A DNA stretch of 64,000 nt from contig JAIQDT010000232.1 of the NCBI GenBank assembly GCA_021521415.1, positions 1,550,001-1,614,000 on the forward strand. Reading direction: 5' to 3'. Origin of the DNA: Bidens hawaiensis. Taxonomy: Eukaryota; Streptophyta; Magnoliopsida; Asterales; Asteraceae. The translations under genes and the position numbers were made by a program. Shown piece by piece: positions 1-9,595 of this stretch; positions within the stretch are counted from its first letter, which is position 1; the number at the start of each line of letters is the position of its first letter. The notes under the pieces are model-generated. The model was not told where the DNA came from. It ran no database searches and worked only from the letters and a program-made list of their open reading frames with translations.

Positions 1-1
1 C

Positions 2-1851
2 AAGGAAAATTCCTGGGTTGAAGCTATGTAAGAGCAGCTATTACAATTTAAGAAGCTCAACATGTGGAAGCTGGTTAAGAGGCTAGAAAATAGGATACCA
101 ATTGGTACACGTTGGGTGTTCAGAAATAATAAGGATGATAAAAGGGTAATCATAAGAAATAAAACACGATTAGTAGTTCAAGGTTTCTCTCAGCGTGAAG
201 GTCTTGATTACGATGAGGTTTATGCTCCTGTTGCTAGGCTCGAGGCAATTTATCTCTTCTTGGACTATTCTTCATACATGAACTTTAAAGTGTATCAAAT
301 GAATGTGAAGAATAGCTTCTTGTATGGTAAAGTGAAAAAAGAAATTTATGCCAAGCAACAACCAGGTTTTGAAGATCCTAAACACCCAAACTACGTTTAC
401 CGTCTTGATAAAGCTCTCTTTCGCCTTCATAATGCAACACGTGCTTGGTATGCTACGTTAGCAGAACATATCTTGGAAAATGGCTATAGAAGAGGTGTTA
501 TTGATCAAACACTCTTTATTAAGAAGGTAAAAGAGGATCAGATTCTTGTCCAAGTGTATGTTGTGATATTATTTTTGGTTCATCGTGTGATAAATTGTGT
601 AGAGAGTTTTTAATGGTGATGCATAGTCTGTTTGATATGAGTTAGAAATGGCTTCTTTCTGGGACTTCAAGTTGAACAGAAAACAAACGAGATTTTAAAA
701 TATGTTCACGAAAATGTTCAGAAGTTTGGGTTAAAGATGCCAATTCTTATTCACTTCGGTTGCTACTAGACCGGTGTTAGCTCTAGAACCATAGGGAAGT
801 CAGTTGATCAATACCTTTATCGGTCCATGATTGGCTCCCTGATGTACCTCACTGCAAGCAGGCCGGTGTTGGGTCTGTATCAGTTGGTTTGTACTTAGTT
901 TGTGTTTGGTTTTGTGTGAGGTTCACGCGTATATGTAAACTGAGATCATCTTGTGAACTCGGTGGGATTTTGGGCTTGTAATGGGCTAGAATGTAGTTCC
1001 CCTATATATAGATATGTTGTGTGTAGGGTTTGGGTTGGCCGTTCACTTAGTATTGTTGAACGAGAGTTTGTGTAATCAAGTGCTTAAGCATTAGGCATTA
1101 ATATACGTATGTTTTGAAGCATCTCTTGTGTTCTTTACGTGTTATACTCGTTTGCCTTGAAACGTCTCGTGTTATATTCCGCAATAACATAGAGATCATT
1201 GATATCATATTGAAAGATCCGTCTTAAGGACATCTGCCTGACATTATGTTTCATGTAGGTCAATGTGCAAGATATGAATGTGATCCCAAAGAATCCCACT
1301 TAACCGTTTTCAAGTGTATCTTTCGGTATCTAAAAGGAAAGCATTTCTTAGGTCTTTGGTATCCCAAAGACTCTTCTCTAGTGCTGCATGCGTTCACTGA
1401 TAGTGATTATGGGGGATGCAATCTTGACAGAATATCAACTTTCGGAGGATGTTAGTTCTTGGGAGACCGGTTAATTTCTTGGCAATGCAAGAAGCAGGTC
1501 ACCGTATCCACCTCCACAGCTGGAGCACAATACATTGTCGCCTCCGCCTGCTGCTCACAAGTGATATGGATCTAGTATCAACTGCTGAATTACGGTTTGT
1601 ATTTCTTTATCACCCCTATCAAGTGTAATAACTAAGAAGCGGTTTGTATTGTCGAAAACCCGGTCCGACACTCTAAGACAAAACATATTGATATCCGAAT
1701 GCATTTCATTCATGATTGTTATGACTAGAAACTTGTTAGTATTGAAAGGGTCCACCCTGAATACAACTTTGCAGACCTTTTCACAAAATCCTTTGATCGT
1801 GCCCGGTTTTTGTATCTTGTAGAGTCGCCTGCCATGATTTGTTTTGATTAA
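2..1851 (+). pseudogene. copia pol remnant (RT and RNase H), called copia-0
   Basis: Decayed Ty1/copia polyprotein. The RT part (about 2-866) shows the family blocks WVFRNNKDD, LVVQGFSQREGLDYDEVYAPVARLE, VYQMNVKNSFLYG and PGFEDPKHP. The reading frame breaks exactly at the catalytic site: a one-base loss near 563 destroys the first Asp codon of the YVDD motif, after which DIIFGSS continues in another frame. The SLMYLTASRP block (831-866) is interrupted by a 366 bp LTR-like insertion and resumes near 1238 with DIMF. RNase H follows: TDSDYGGC is at about 1396, then a stop, then ISWQCKK and VSTSTA, ending with the usual ADLFTK-like tail and a stop at 1849-1851. Gag, protease and integrase lie outside the window or are gone. 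It cannot encode active enzyme. Confidence 0.5.
867..1232 (+). mobile_element. small LTR (solo or truncated) inside copia-0
   Basis: This segment splits the conserved LTASRP/DIMF block of the copia RT. It starts TGTTGGGTCTG, has a TATA box (CCTATATATAG, about 1000-1010), and reaches CAATAACA at 1189, a plausible LTR end. It is followed by TTGATATCATA (1199-1209), which resembles a decayed tRNA-iMet primer site, and about 25 more bases. I read it as a 323 bp LTR plus a remnant of primer site and leader. The flanks do not give a clean 5 bp duplication (GCCGG before, CTGCC after), so the boundaries are approximate. Confidence 0.5.
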
Positions 1852-1911
1852 ACCTCACTTATCTTTTTGTGATTTAAAATTGTAAATATTTTTAAAAAAT
1901 ATATAACAATT
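1852..1911. other. AT-rich junction between copia-0 and copia-1 ORF3
   Basis: Sixty bases of AT-rich DNA separate the end of the + strand copia-0 pol from the end of the minus-strand ORF3-I. A purine run (AGAGGGAGAAAATGAG, 1914-1929) on the + strand looks like a polypurine tract of copia-0 but overlaps the last codons of ORF3-I. Neither element shows an LTR here, so this is a truncation or recombination junction whose exact point I cannot place. Confidence 0.5.
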
Positions 1912-4900
1912 TTAGAGGGAGAAAATGAGATAAGTATAACTCAACAAAAAAGATTTTCCATTTGGACTTGTTGCCTCTCTTCTTATGTTAAGTTTGACTG
2001 CTGCGACTTTCTCCTTGAATAAGAAGATATCCCTGTGGTGTGGATGTTGAGAGGGCATATTCCATCTGATTATATCCTCCAAATCCTCCACATGAAGACA
2101 TTCAAGATCAGTGTCATGTTGAATGATGCCCAGGACCAGTCCATCAGAATTTCTAAGAATAAAAGATTGATCTTGTCGTTCAAATACAATCTTAGAAATT
2201 CTGCCATTTATCTGGACTTCGTGGTTTGGCCTGGTCATCCGCCGCCTCATACTTAAACACTCTTTCAAGTTGGCAAGAGGATTGGGGTATTACGTCTTCT
2301 GCTTGTATGAAGCTTCAGTAGGCACAATGTCCATAATCTTTTTCGGCCTTTTTGTCCTTTCAAAATTAGAGAGTTCCAACTTACTCTTCTTACACAACAA
2401 TGGAAATCCTTTCCTTGATTGATCTTTCAAGTGTTTGGAAAGCTCATTCCTTTGTTTCCTAGCAAAAATTTGCCAATCGTGATAGTCATATAAGCTCAAT
2501 GTTGCCATCTCTTCCAATTGTTCCTTGTTAAAATCCTGAAAGTCATCCTTGAAGACTATATGCCTCAAATCACCACTATTCATGATAACTTTCAAGGACT
2601 TTGTTCTAGCATCAAAATACAGCTTTTTAGGTAGGTGGACATCAGTTGGTGGCCTTTGTTGTCGTTGATGTGTGGCTCTGGTAGTTGGAATTGGGACACT
2701 TACAGTGGAGACCTTGGAGTGTATTTCTTTTTGGGAATTGGTCTTCTCACATTCCCAGTTTGTTCAAACATACTTATGATTTGTTCGTTAGTCATCATCA
2801 CAAGCTTTAAATAATCTCCATCTCTTTTTGCCATTGTAGTAATCATCTCCATCACTTCATCATCAGTTGGAACAACATGGACAGATCTTTGACTTTGAGT
2901 TGGTTCACCACTTGGTCCACACTGAATTTCCAACAATCTTCTCTCCTCTGCCTCCAGTTTCTCCTATTCTTCCTGTAAGAGTAAAATAGTTCTTTTAACT
3001 GGCCTTTTCCAAGATTATCAAATACTTCTACAGCCATGCCCTTACTCATCATGAATCCTTTCAAGGTTTTGATCTTGTTTTCATCTTCCCAGGGCGGCAC
3101 ATTTTCTTTCACAGCAGCCTCAATAGGCGATTCCTTCACAATCACCAGGGGAGGAGTCTGAGGCGATTCCTTCTCCTCTGCCTCCAGTTGCTCCCATTAT
3201 ATTTCTTTATTGCATTTTGCCTTCTCAGACTCATATACGAAGAGTTTTTCTTTGGTGCTCATGTTTTTTTATTCCCCCCCTCTCCCCTTGCTGTCATTAG
3301 CCTATCAAACAATTTTATTTGCTCATCCTCCCAATATTTCTTTTCTTTTTCAGCCAATGTAATTAGTTTTGGTTTCTTTTTGCTAGTGGTTGTTTCAGAC
3401 TGAATTGAATTTGAAATGTTATTAAATTGTTCTTCAACCTGCTTCTTGCTCATTTTCTCCACATCATCTATGGTAACACCATGATCAATCAAGTATTTTC
3501 ATGTGCTACCATATTTGTGGTAGAGTTTTTCATGTTTATCTTGTTGATCTGCTGCTTTCTTTTTCAATCTTTCCCACTCGTCTGTCTCAATTCTTTCTTT
3601 GGTTGACTTGCAGACACTCTCTAGTTCCTCAAATTTCATGTGAATCAGTTGTTTTTCTGAGAAACCATGAAGTCTCAAGTATGCAAGGAACCTTTGAGTG
3701 TCTCTGTTTCTCTTTTCCCTTTTCTTTTTCAGTTCCTTTACCTCCTCATCAAGTAACACATGCAACTCCTCATCAGTCATTGGAGCCAGTGTCTCAATTT
3801 TGTATCCATGATTCATCAAGATTATAATATTTGGATCTTCCTTCTTAGCTTCATCCAACATGGTTTGAATGTTTTCCCTATGAGTACCAGTCATATTGAC
3901 ATGTGGAGAATCAGCCAAATCATCTTCAATTTCAGACAAGCCAATTAATGTATCAATTTTTGGTTCATCCACTTTGGGCTCATTTTCAGTGTCAGTTAGC
4001 TTGACTGCTTAAAGAGGTACAACATTAATTGGACTTTTCTTTTTCTTTGGTTGAGCTTCCTCATGAGTTTTATCTTTTTCTTCCCTCTTCCCTCTTCCAC
4101 TTCCTCATATACTTCCAAGCATATTTATTCAAGTAATCAGCATCCCAACTTTCTTCATTCTTCTTAATATCATCAAGTATATGCTGATTCCATATCTTAG
4201 CCAATGTTTGAGCCACAGTTTTTGCAACATATTCATCAGTAACCAACTGCCTATCATCATCTTCCTTTTCAGGTTTATCAGCAGTGGTAGTAGGAATGAC
4301 TTGTTCAGGCTCAGGTGATTTAGATTTTGTTTTATTAGTTTTGGGGGATTGCTAGAATTGGTATATGACAATGGCTAATGAGTTGTCAACCTCCTCCAAC
4401 AGTTGCAACCTCAGCAATCCCTCAATCACCTCCTGCTCTATCTCCCCCTTTCCTTCATCAAGGTTCTTTTTTAATTAAGTTTATTCCATAAAAATTCTTT
4501 GATCTTCAATTTCTTTGTCAGTTAAGAACCTTGAAATCATCTCCCTTTGTACCATTCACCCATAATTTTATCAAGTCTCTTTACAGCTCTTTCAGCCGAT
4601 TCATCAACTATTAATACTTCATCACTTGATATAATCTTTTTGGGTTCCAATGGTTGTAACTGTTCTTCATTTTCTGCTATGGACTCTCCCTTCAGCCTCC
4701 TTTTCTCCTCATCCACAGTCAAAGGTTTGGATGGTCCTATTTCCCTGCCACAGTGGTTTATTGGAAAAGTTATCAATTTCATCAAACAACTCATTCATCT
4801 CCTCATCCACTGATTTTTCTATCTCAGCCTCCTTCTCCTTTCCCAACAAGGTTTCAACATTATCAAATTCCCCATATAGGATATCCAGATCATCCTCATT

Positions 4901-6883
4901 ATTCACAATCTCCTCATCGACAGTATCACCAACATTTTCATCATCAACTATCCCGTCACCAACAATTTCATCATCAACCACCATCTCATTCTCTTCAGTA
5001 TCATATACCACCAAGTCATCATTCACATCATAGTCTTGCACAACACCATCAGATTCATCTGCATTATATCCATCCTCCTTATCATCATCTTCATTACTAC
5101 TTCCATACTTATCAACAATTGTTTTAAGCACATCCACATCAATATTAATGGCAACAGGTGGATTCTCCCCTTTTTTTGGTACAAATGAGGTCTTCTCAAC
5201 CTCAGAGACCAGGGTTTGAATCCTTTGAAGAGCCTGCTCCAGCTGGAATTCTAATTCAGCATTTTTCTTTTTCAACACCTCATTCTCCTTCTTTAATTCA
5301 ATATTTTGAGCTTTTAAATCAACATTTTCAATTATCAAATCAAAGTTTCGGCTCAGTAAGTGGTGGGAAGAGACAAGTAAGATTTGGGTAGGGTCAGATA
5401 TTTGTGGTGAGTTTGAAGGTGAGAAAGGAAATGGATCAGGGATTTGAGTTTGTTGTGTTTCATAGGTTGGGCTTTCAGTTTTTTGTGAATGGGTTGGGGA
5501 TTGGTATGGTGTATTGGGCTGGTATATGTTAAAGAATATACGGTTCATGTTCAAGCTGGTCTGGATGTTGGTTTAAGGTTTGGGTTTGTGTTGGGATTGG
5601 GTTTGGTTTAAGGTTTGGGTTTGTGTTGGGAATTGGGTTTGGTTTAAGTTTGGGTTTGTGTTGGGAATTGGGTTTGGTTTAAGGTTTGGGTTTGTGGTGA
5701 TGTTGGTGGGGATAGAATATAAAGGTCATTGGACTGGTATTGCGGTGGAGAGTGTTCTGGTGGTGAGGTGGGTGGTGCAGATATTGGGTTGTCAAGGTCT
5801 GGTCTCTCCCCCTGAGCTTGATCAAATATATTTATTACCAACGTATGAACAATATCATCCCCATTCGTATCATGATCACCTTCAACAATCTCGTCCTCCA
5901 CAATAATTTGCTCACCATCATTTCCTCCATCATCATTACCATCATCTTCACTATCATCATTATCACTCTCTTCATCCTCAGACGTCACCCTTGGTGACTC
6001 TGGCACCTCTATAATTTCCATGTTGTTATCAATCAACCATGGTAGAATGTCATGTTCAACATTTGGATCAAAGGTACTTGTGGCCTCCAACCTTGCTATA
6101 TGTCTGTATACATTTTGATTTTGCAGGACAAGTGTTGTGCCCAAGGTTGGTAAATTAGGGAACTGAAGATTAAAGATAATCTGTAAAAATCTTGGATAGA
6201 CCAAGAATCTTCGTTCCCTTTGATTCCTCAAATTTTTTACCAAGCCTTCAAAGATAAGTCTCAAGAAGTTGAAAGGCTGGTTATAAACCACAACAACTGT
6301 TGCATTTGCTATATCCTTGCTCATCATGGTCCATGTACCCCTTCTGGGTGTAAATCCCTGAATGATATGATGAATCAAAAATTGATACAAGATCGGGAAC
6401 ATCCCTTTCTTGAATTTCCCTTCATGAACATCTTTCTGATAACCCTTAGTTTCTTGAAATATTCTCAGCAGTCTTTGGGTGGAATTTGAGAATGGCATAT
6501 ATAAGTGCTTCAGTTATTTCAATGTCATGGCCCGTCACCATGGCCTCTATTCGTCTCCCGTTAATATCATCTTCCAATTCGGCTGAGTTCTAGAAATCTA
6601 TTTGATGATTTTTGTATGTATGATTGGGCTCTCAGTGAATGAGAATCGCAGGTTCGAGCGCAACAACCATCTGATCCCAACTCGACAGGTATATTCTCCT
6701 CCATGACCTGAAGAAATGCGCACATATTGTGCATTTGCTTAAATGGATATACCATATCTGCATAACCACGGACAAAAACACATTCAAAGTGAAGGTTAAT
6801 CATTAAAGTTCACAACTTTATCATGTAATAGGTCATATATTGAAGAAATGAAATTTATTCTTTAATAACCCGTTCTTCGACAT
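1912..6883 (-). pseudogene. ORF3-I: long accessory ORF downstream of copia-1 pol, many breaks
   Basis: A ~1,650-codon ancestral frame is now a chain of minus-strand open stretches at 6498-5644, 5554-4709, 4371-4129, 3972-3499, 3492-3259, 3145-2852, 2936-2700, 2595-2290 and 2268-1912. A first ATG at 6883 (MSKNGLLKNKFHFF) is followed by a stop. In order: an N-terminal globular part with a block ending YPRFLQIIFNLQFPNL (about 6250-6180); a proline and Asp/Glu-rich linker with a 35 bp minisatellite; a coiled coil (about 5350-5250); Lys/Glu-rich helical repeats (3850-2950); and a C-terminal globular part. I recall similar ORFs after pol in Asteraceae copia elements, sometimes labelled synaptobrevin or longin-like; function is unknown. 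Its orientation and the shared spacer tie it to copia-1, not to copia-0. Confidence 0.5.
5575..5699. repeat. 35-36 bp minisatellite inside ORF3-I
   Basis: Units at 5575-5609 (35 bp), 5610-5645 (36 bp), 5646-5680 (35 bp) and a partial unit from 5681 share the core TTTGGGTTTGTGTTGGGA. On the coding (minus) strand it encodes a Pro/Thr/Gln repeat. The 35 bp units shift the frame, so length change here is one direct cause of ORF3-I breakage. Confidence 0.5.
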
Positions 6884-6892
6884 TTTTACAAC

Positions 6893-6981
6893 CTACACAA
6901 AAAACAGAGATGTTAGTGATAATGAAATTAAATCCCTAAATCCGTAAAATGAGTGTCGGAAAACATTCAATTGAAGTTTAC
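6893..6981 (-). other. possible leader intron upstream of ORF3-I
   Basis: On the minus strand a donor-like CG|GTAAAC starts at 6981 and a polypyrimidine stretch ending TTTTGTGTAG|G closes at 6893. This gives an 89-nt intron of normal plant size. The first ATG of ORF3-I is at 6883, ten bases after the acceptor. The splice signals are seen in the sequence; use of the intron is inference. Confidence 0.5.
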
Positions 6982-7114
6982 CGATTCGGATTTAGTTGGC
7001 TGAGAAATTTAGGTTAGGCTTATGAATAAACGATTGGTATTCTGGGTAGCGAGCAAGTCGGAAATAATGCAATTAGGAAAGAAGGAAAAAGGTGAAATGA
7101 AAATTTTTCTAAGT

Positions 7115-7130
7115 CCCCCCTTTTATAGTG
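7115..7130 (-). promoter_or_regulatory. TATA box upstream of ORF3-I
   Basis: On the minus strand the segment reads CACTATAAAAGGGGGG, a good plant TATA box. It lies between the ACTCGA-word cluster and the ORF3-I leader, about 245 bases before the first ATG. It may drive a separate ORF3 transcript. Confidence 0.5.
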
Positions 7131-7206
7131 TACATTTGCAATTTTGAAAGTGGGTTTTGAATGAATTTTGTCGTTTTGTTCATGAATACTGCCAAAAATT
7201 CAATTT

Positions 7207-8062
7207 TAAATTTACCAGTATAAAGCTTGCTCGATAAAATACATTTGCAAAAGCTTGCTCAAACCAAGAGTGTGCTCAGGTATTTTAAAGTAATTAAAAA
7301 TAAACTACGTGGATAAAATGAAGGAGGCTTACTCGAATATACAAGATTGCTCTAGAACTAAATTACAAGTTAAATAATCAAGTATATTTCATCAAATAGG
7401 CAACCTTACACGGAATCAATAAAGAATCTAAAAAATGATAACATAGAAATATTTCTAATTTTTCAAACTAATAACCTTATACTTACTAACCTTACTCGAT
7501 TAGACTTAAAAAAGTTAAGAAATAACAAATTTCAGACATATTCACTCAAGTATACTCGAAAGTAGGGTTTACTCGATAATACTTCAAAAGTTCAAAGTTT
7601 TGCTTGAGAATATTTGTTATCCTATGATATACAAGTGTGCTCATAGCATTAAATGTACTCGCGGAGTAAAGTTTACTTGTGATTTTCTGAAGTAAACAGG
7701 TATGCTCGATAAACAAAGTTTACTTGAAAACACTTGTGATTCCAGGAAATAAAATTTAATTTAATGAAGTATGCTAGACAAACACCCATATCAACTAAAA
7801 CAACCAAGTTTACTCGAAACAAGTATTTAAAGCATATTCATACAAGTATCACATAGTCATCAAGTGTGCTTGATAAAGACAACTTTCTAAACAACCAAGT
7901 TTTACTCGAAAGTAAATAATTATCAAAGTGTACTCTATAAAACATGAATAATTCTCTTATGGACAAATAAGGATCAAGTATGCTCGAATGAGTTAAACTT
8001 CAAATAAAAACACCTAAGTTTACTCGAAAGTTTGAAAACATCAAAGTATACTCGAAATTACT
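7207..8062. repeat. dispersed cluster of the word AAGTNTRCTCGAWA
   Basis: About twenty imperfect copies of a 12-15 base word occur at irregular spacing of roughly 25-70 bases. Examples on the + strand are AAGCTTGCTCGATAAAA (7223), AAGTATACTCGAAAG (about 7549), AAGTTTACTCGAAAC (about 7805) and AAGTATGCTCGAATG (about 7977). The sequence between copies is unique. The same word family recurs in the U3 of the copia-1 5' LTR (40850-41650). Confidence 0.5.
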
Positions 8063-9595
8063 TATGCAGACATATTCAAGGTAAAATGTAAAACTTTTTG
8101 ACTTAAACTTTTCATAAAGCAGTTTTCTCATTTAATCTCAGAGTTTATGAGCTAATGATGCATTATGAGATCAAATTTCAGTTATTTCCTTCTAAATCGT
8201 TTTCTCTTTTCTGAAAAATCTCAACATGGGATCATATTGATTAAGTCACCTTTCAATACTTCATTCCCAGCATCATTATGACAGATCATGCATATTAATA
8301 GCAGGCCTAGACTTAGCATAAATTTCATTACATATTGGTGATATGCTTAGAGTTCAATTAGTTTTCATAATACAAAATGGATAACACTTATTGCACTATG
8401 ATGTTCCATATCTCTTCTCAAACCTTATTTGGTTTTCCCTATATTACCCCAAATTTACCTCAACCCCGTGATAATTAGTTAAAATATTTTTATGACAAAA
8501 AAATTAAATTGTCTTTATGAATTTTACTTTTCAAATCTTTAAAACATATTGAGGTTGAACGCTGGACTTACATGCCATGCAGTTCGAACTTACAAGCCTT
8601 TCATTCAAGGTTTTAAGGACTTATTTTGTTGCCCCACCTCTGTAGTTCTATAATTAACCCTCATGCTTGTATTTTCTTTCAACATTTGTGAACATATATC
8701 AACTTTTGGTTGAATATAAAAATTTTGCTCACATTTGTTCTTTGTCATATACATAAGATGTTTCGTTTTTTTTGGGTGACCAATACCAACAGGCTCGTGT
8801 ACGACTGAGTAATCACTTTTTTGCCTATCATTCGAAGAGATTTATCTTGGAAGATGCATATTCAACAATGTTTCTCCACATTAAATTTGGCATTTTCAAT
8901 ATGTTTATATCACCTCAGTTTTTACACATCATGGAAAGCAACCATACATATTAATGACTGAACTAATAGTAATTTTAGCCTATTAAATCCATATGATTGG
9001 TATATATAATCAATCTACTATTATATCGCAAAGGTTGAATCATTTTTCATTGAAAACCTTTTTTTTTTGCTTCTACATAGCTTTGAACTAAATAGTCTTA
9101 TCATATCTCAACACCATCAACTTGCTCAGTTTGTCAAAGAAATGTTTTCGTGAAAAGTTCTTGAAAGATTTTCATTTGAGCATGCAATTTTAACACAAAA
9201 GCAGAATTTTGACACAAGCAAAAGGTAACATAATCAAGAATGATCAAAACATGAGTGACATGAATTAACACAAGCAGACTTAACATAATGTTAACCAAGA
9301 CTAATTATGCAAACTCTATCCTGTTTAAACATATCATCACATCAGATCATCCAACAAATTCAAAAATATCAGTTAAGCACACAAATTTATCATTTCAAAT
9401 CATATGCAAACACACTTATCAAGATATTATAAGCATTTACTTAATCAAAACTAAGTATCATAAACACCTGAGTCACACAAATTGTCATTCAAAGCACATA
9501 AGCAATTAACATTCACATAATCAAGCACATAATCACAAATTTCACTCGCAAGACTATAAAAATAATTAGTTAGCACAGTGAGCACACATCATTAA
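8063..9595 (-). other. copia-1 3' noncoding spacer between pol and ORF3
   Basis: AT-rich and without a credible ORF. It contains a roughly 190 bp segment (8450-8640) that is homologous, in element orientation, to 42490-42680 of copia-A. The remainder, 8641-9595, shows only A/T-rich simple sequence and CA-rich stretches on the + strand; I see nothing else in it. Confidence 0.5.

Noticed and set aside
4547..5127. Several + strand Ser/His-rich frames
   Set aside because: Opposite-strand shadows of the acidic, low-complexity part of ORF3-I.
6600..6690. tRNA-like A and B boxes (GGCTCTCAGTGAATGAG and CAGGTTCGAGC) within ORF3-I
   Set aside because: The boxes are too close together and no SINE end or duplication is visible; possibly a decayed insertion, but not supportable.
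7207..8062. The left word cluster as a copia-1 3' LTR
   Set aside because: Apart from the repeated word and a TATA box I see no homology with the 5' LTR at 40413-41653, and ORF3-I lies beyond it in the same orientation, so a spacer/internal-promoter reading fits better. A diverged LTR is not fully excluded.
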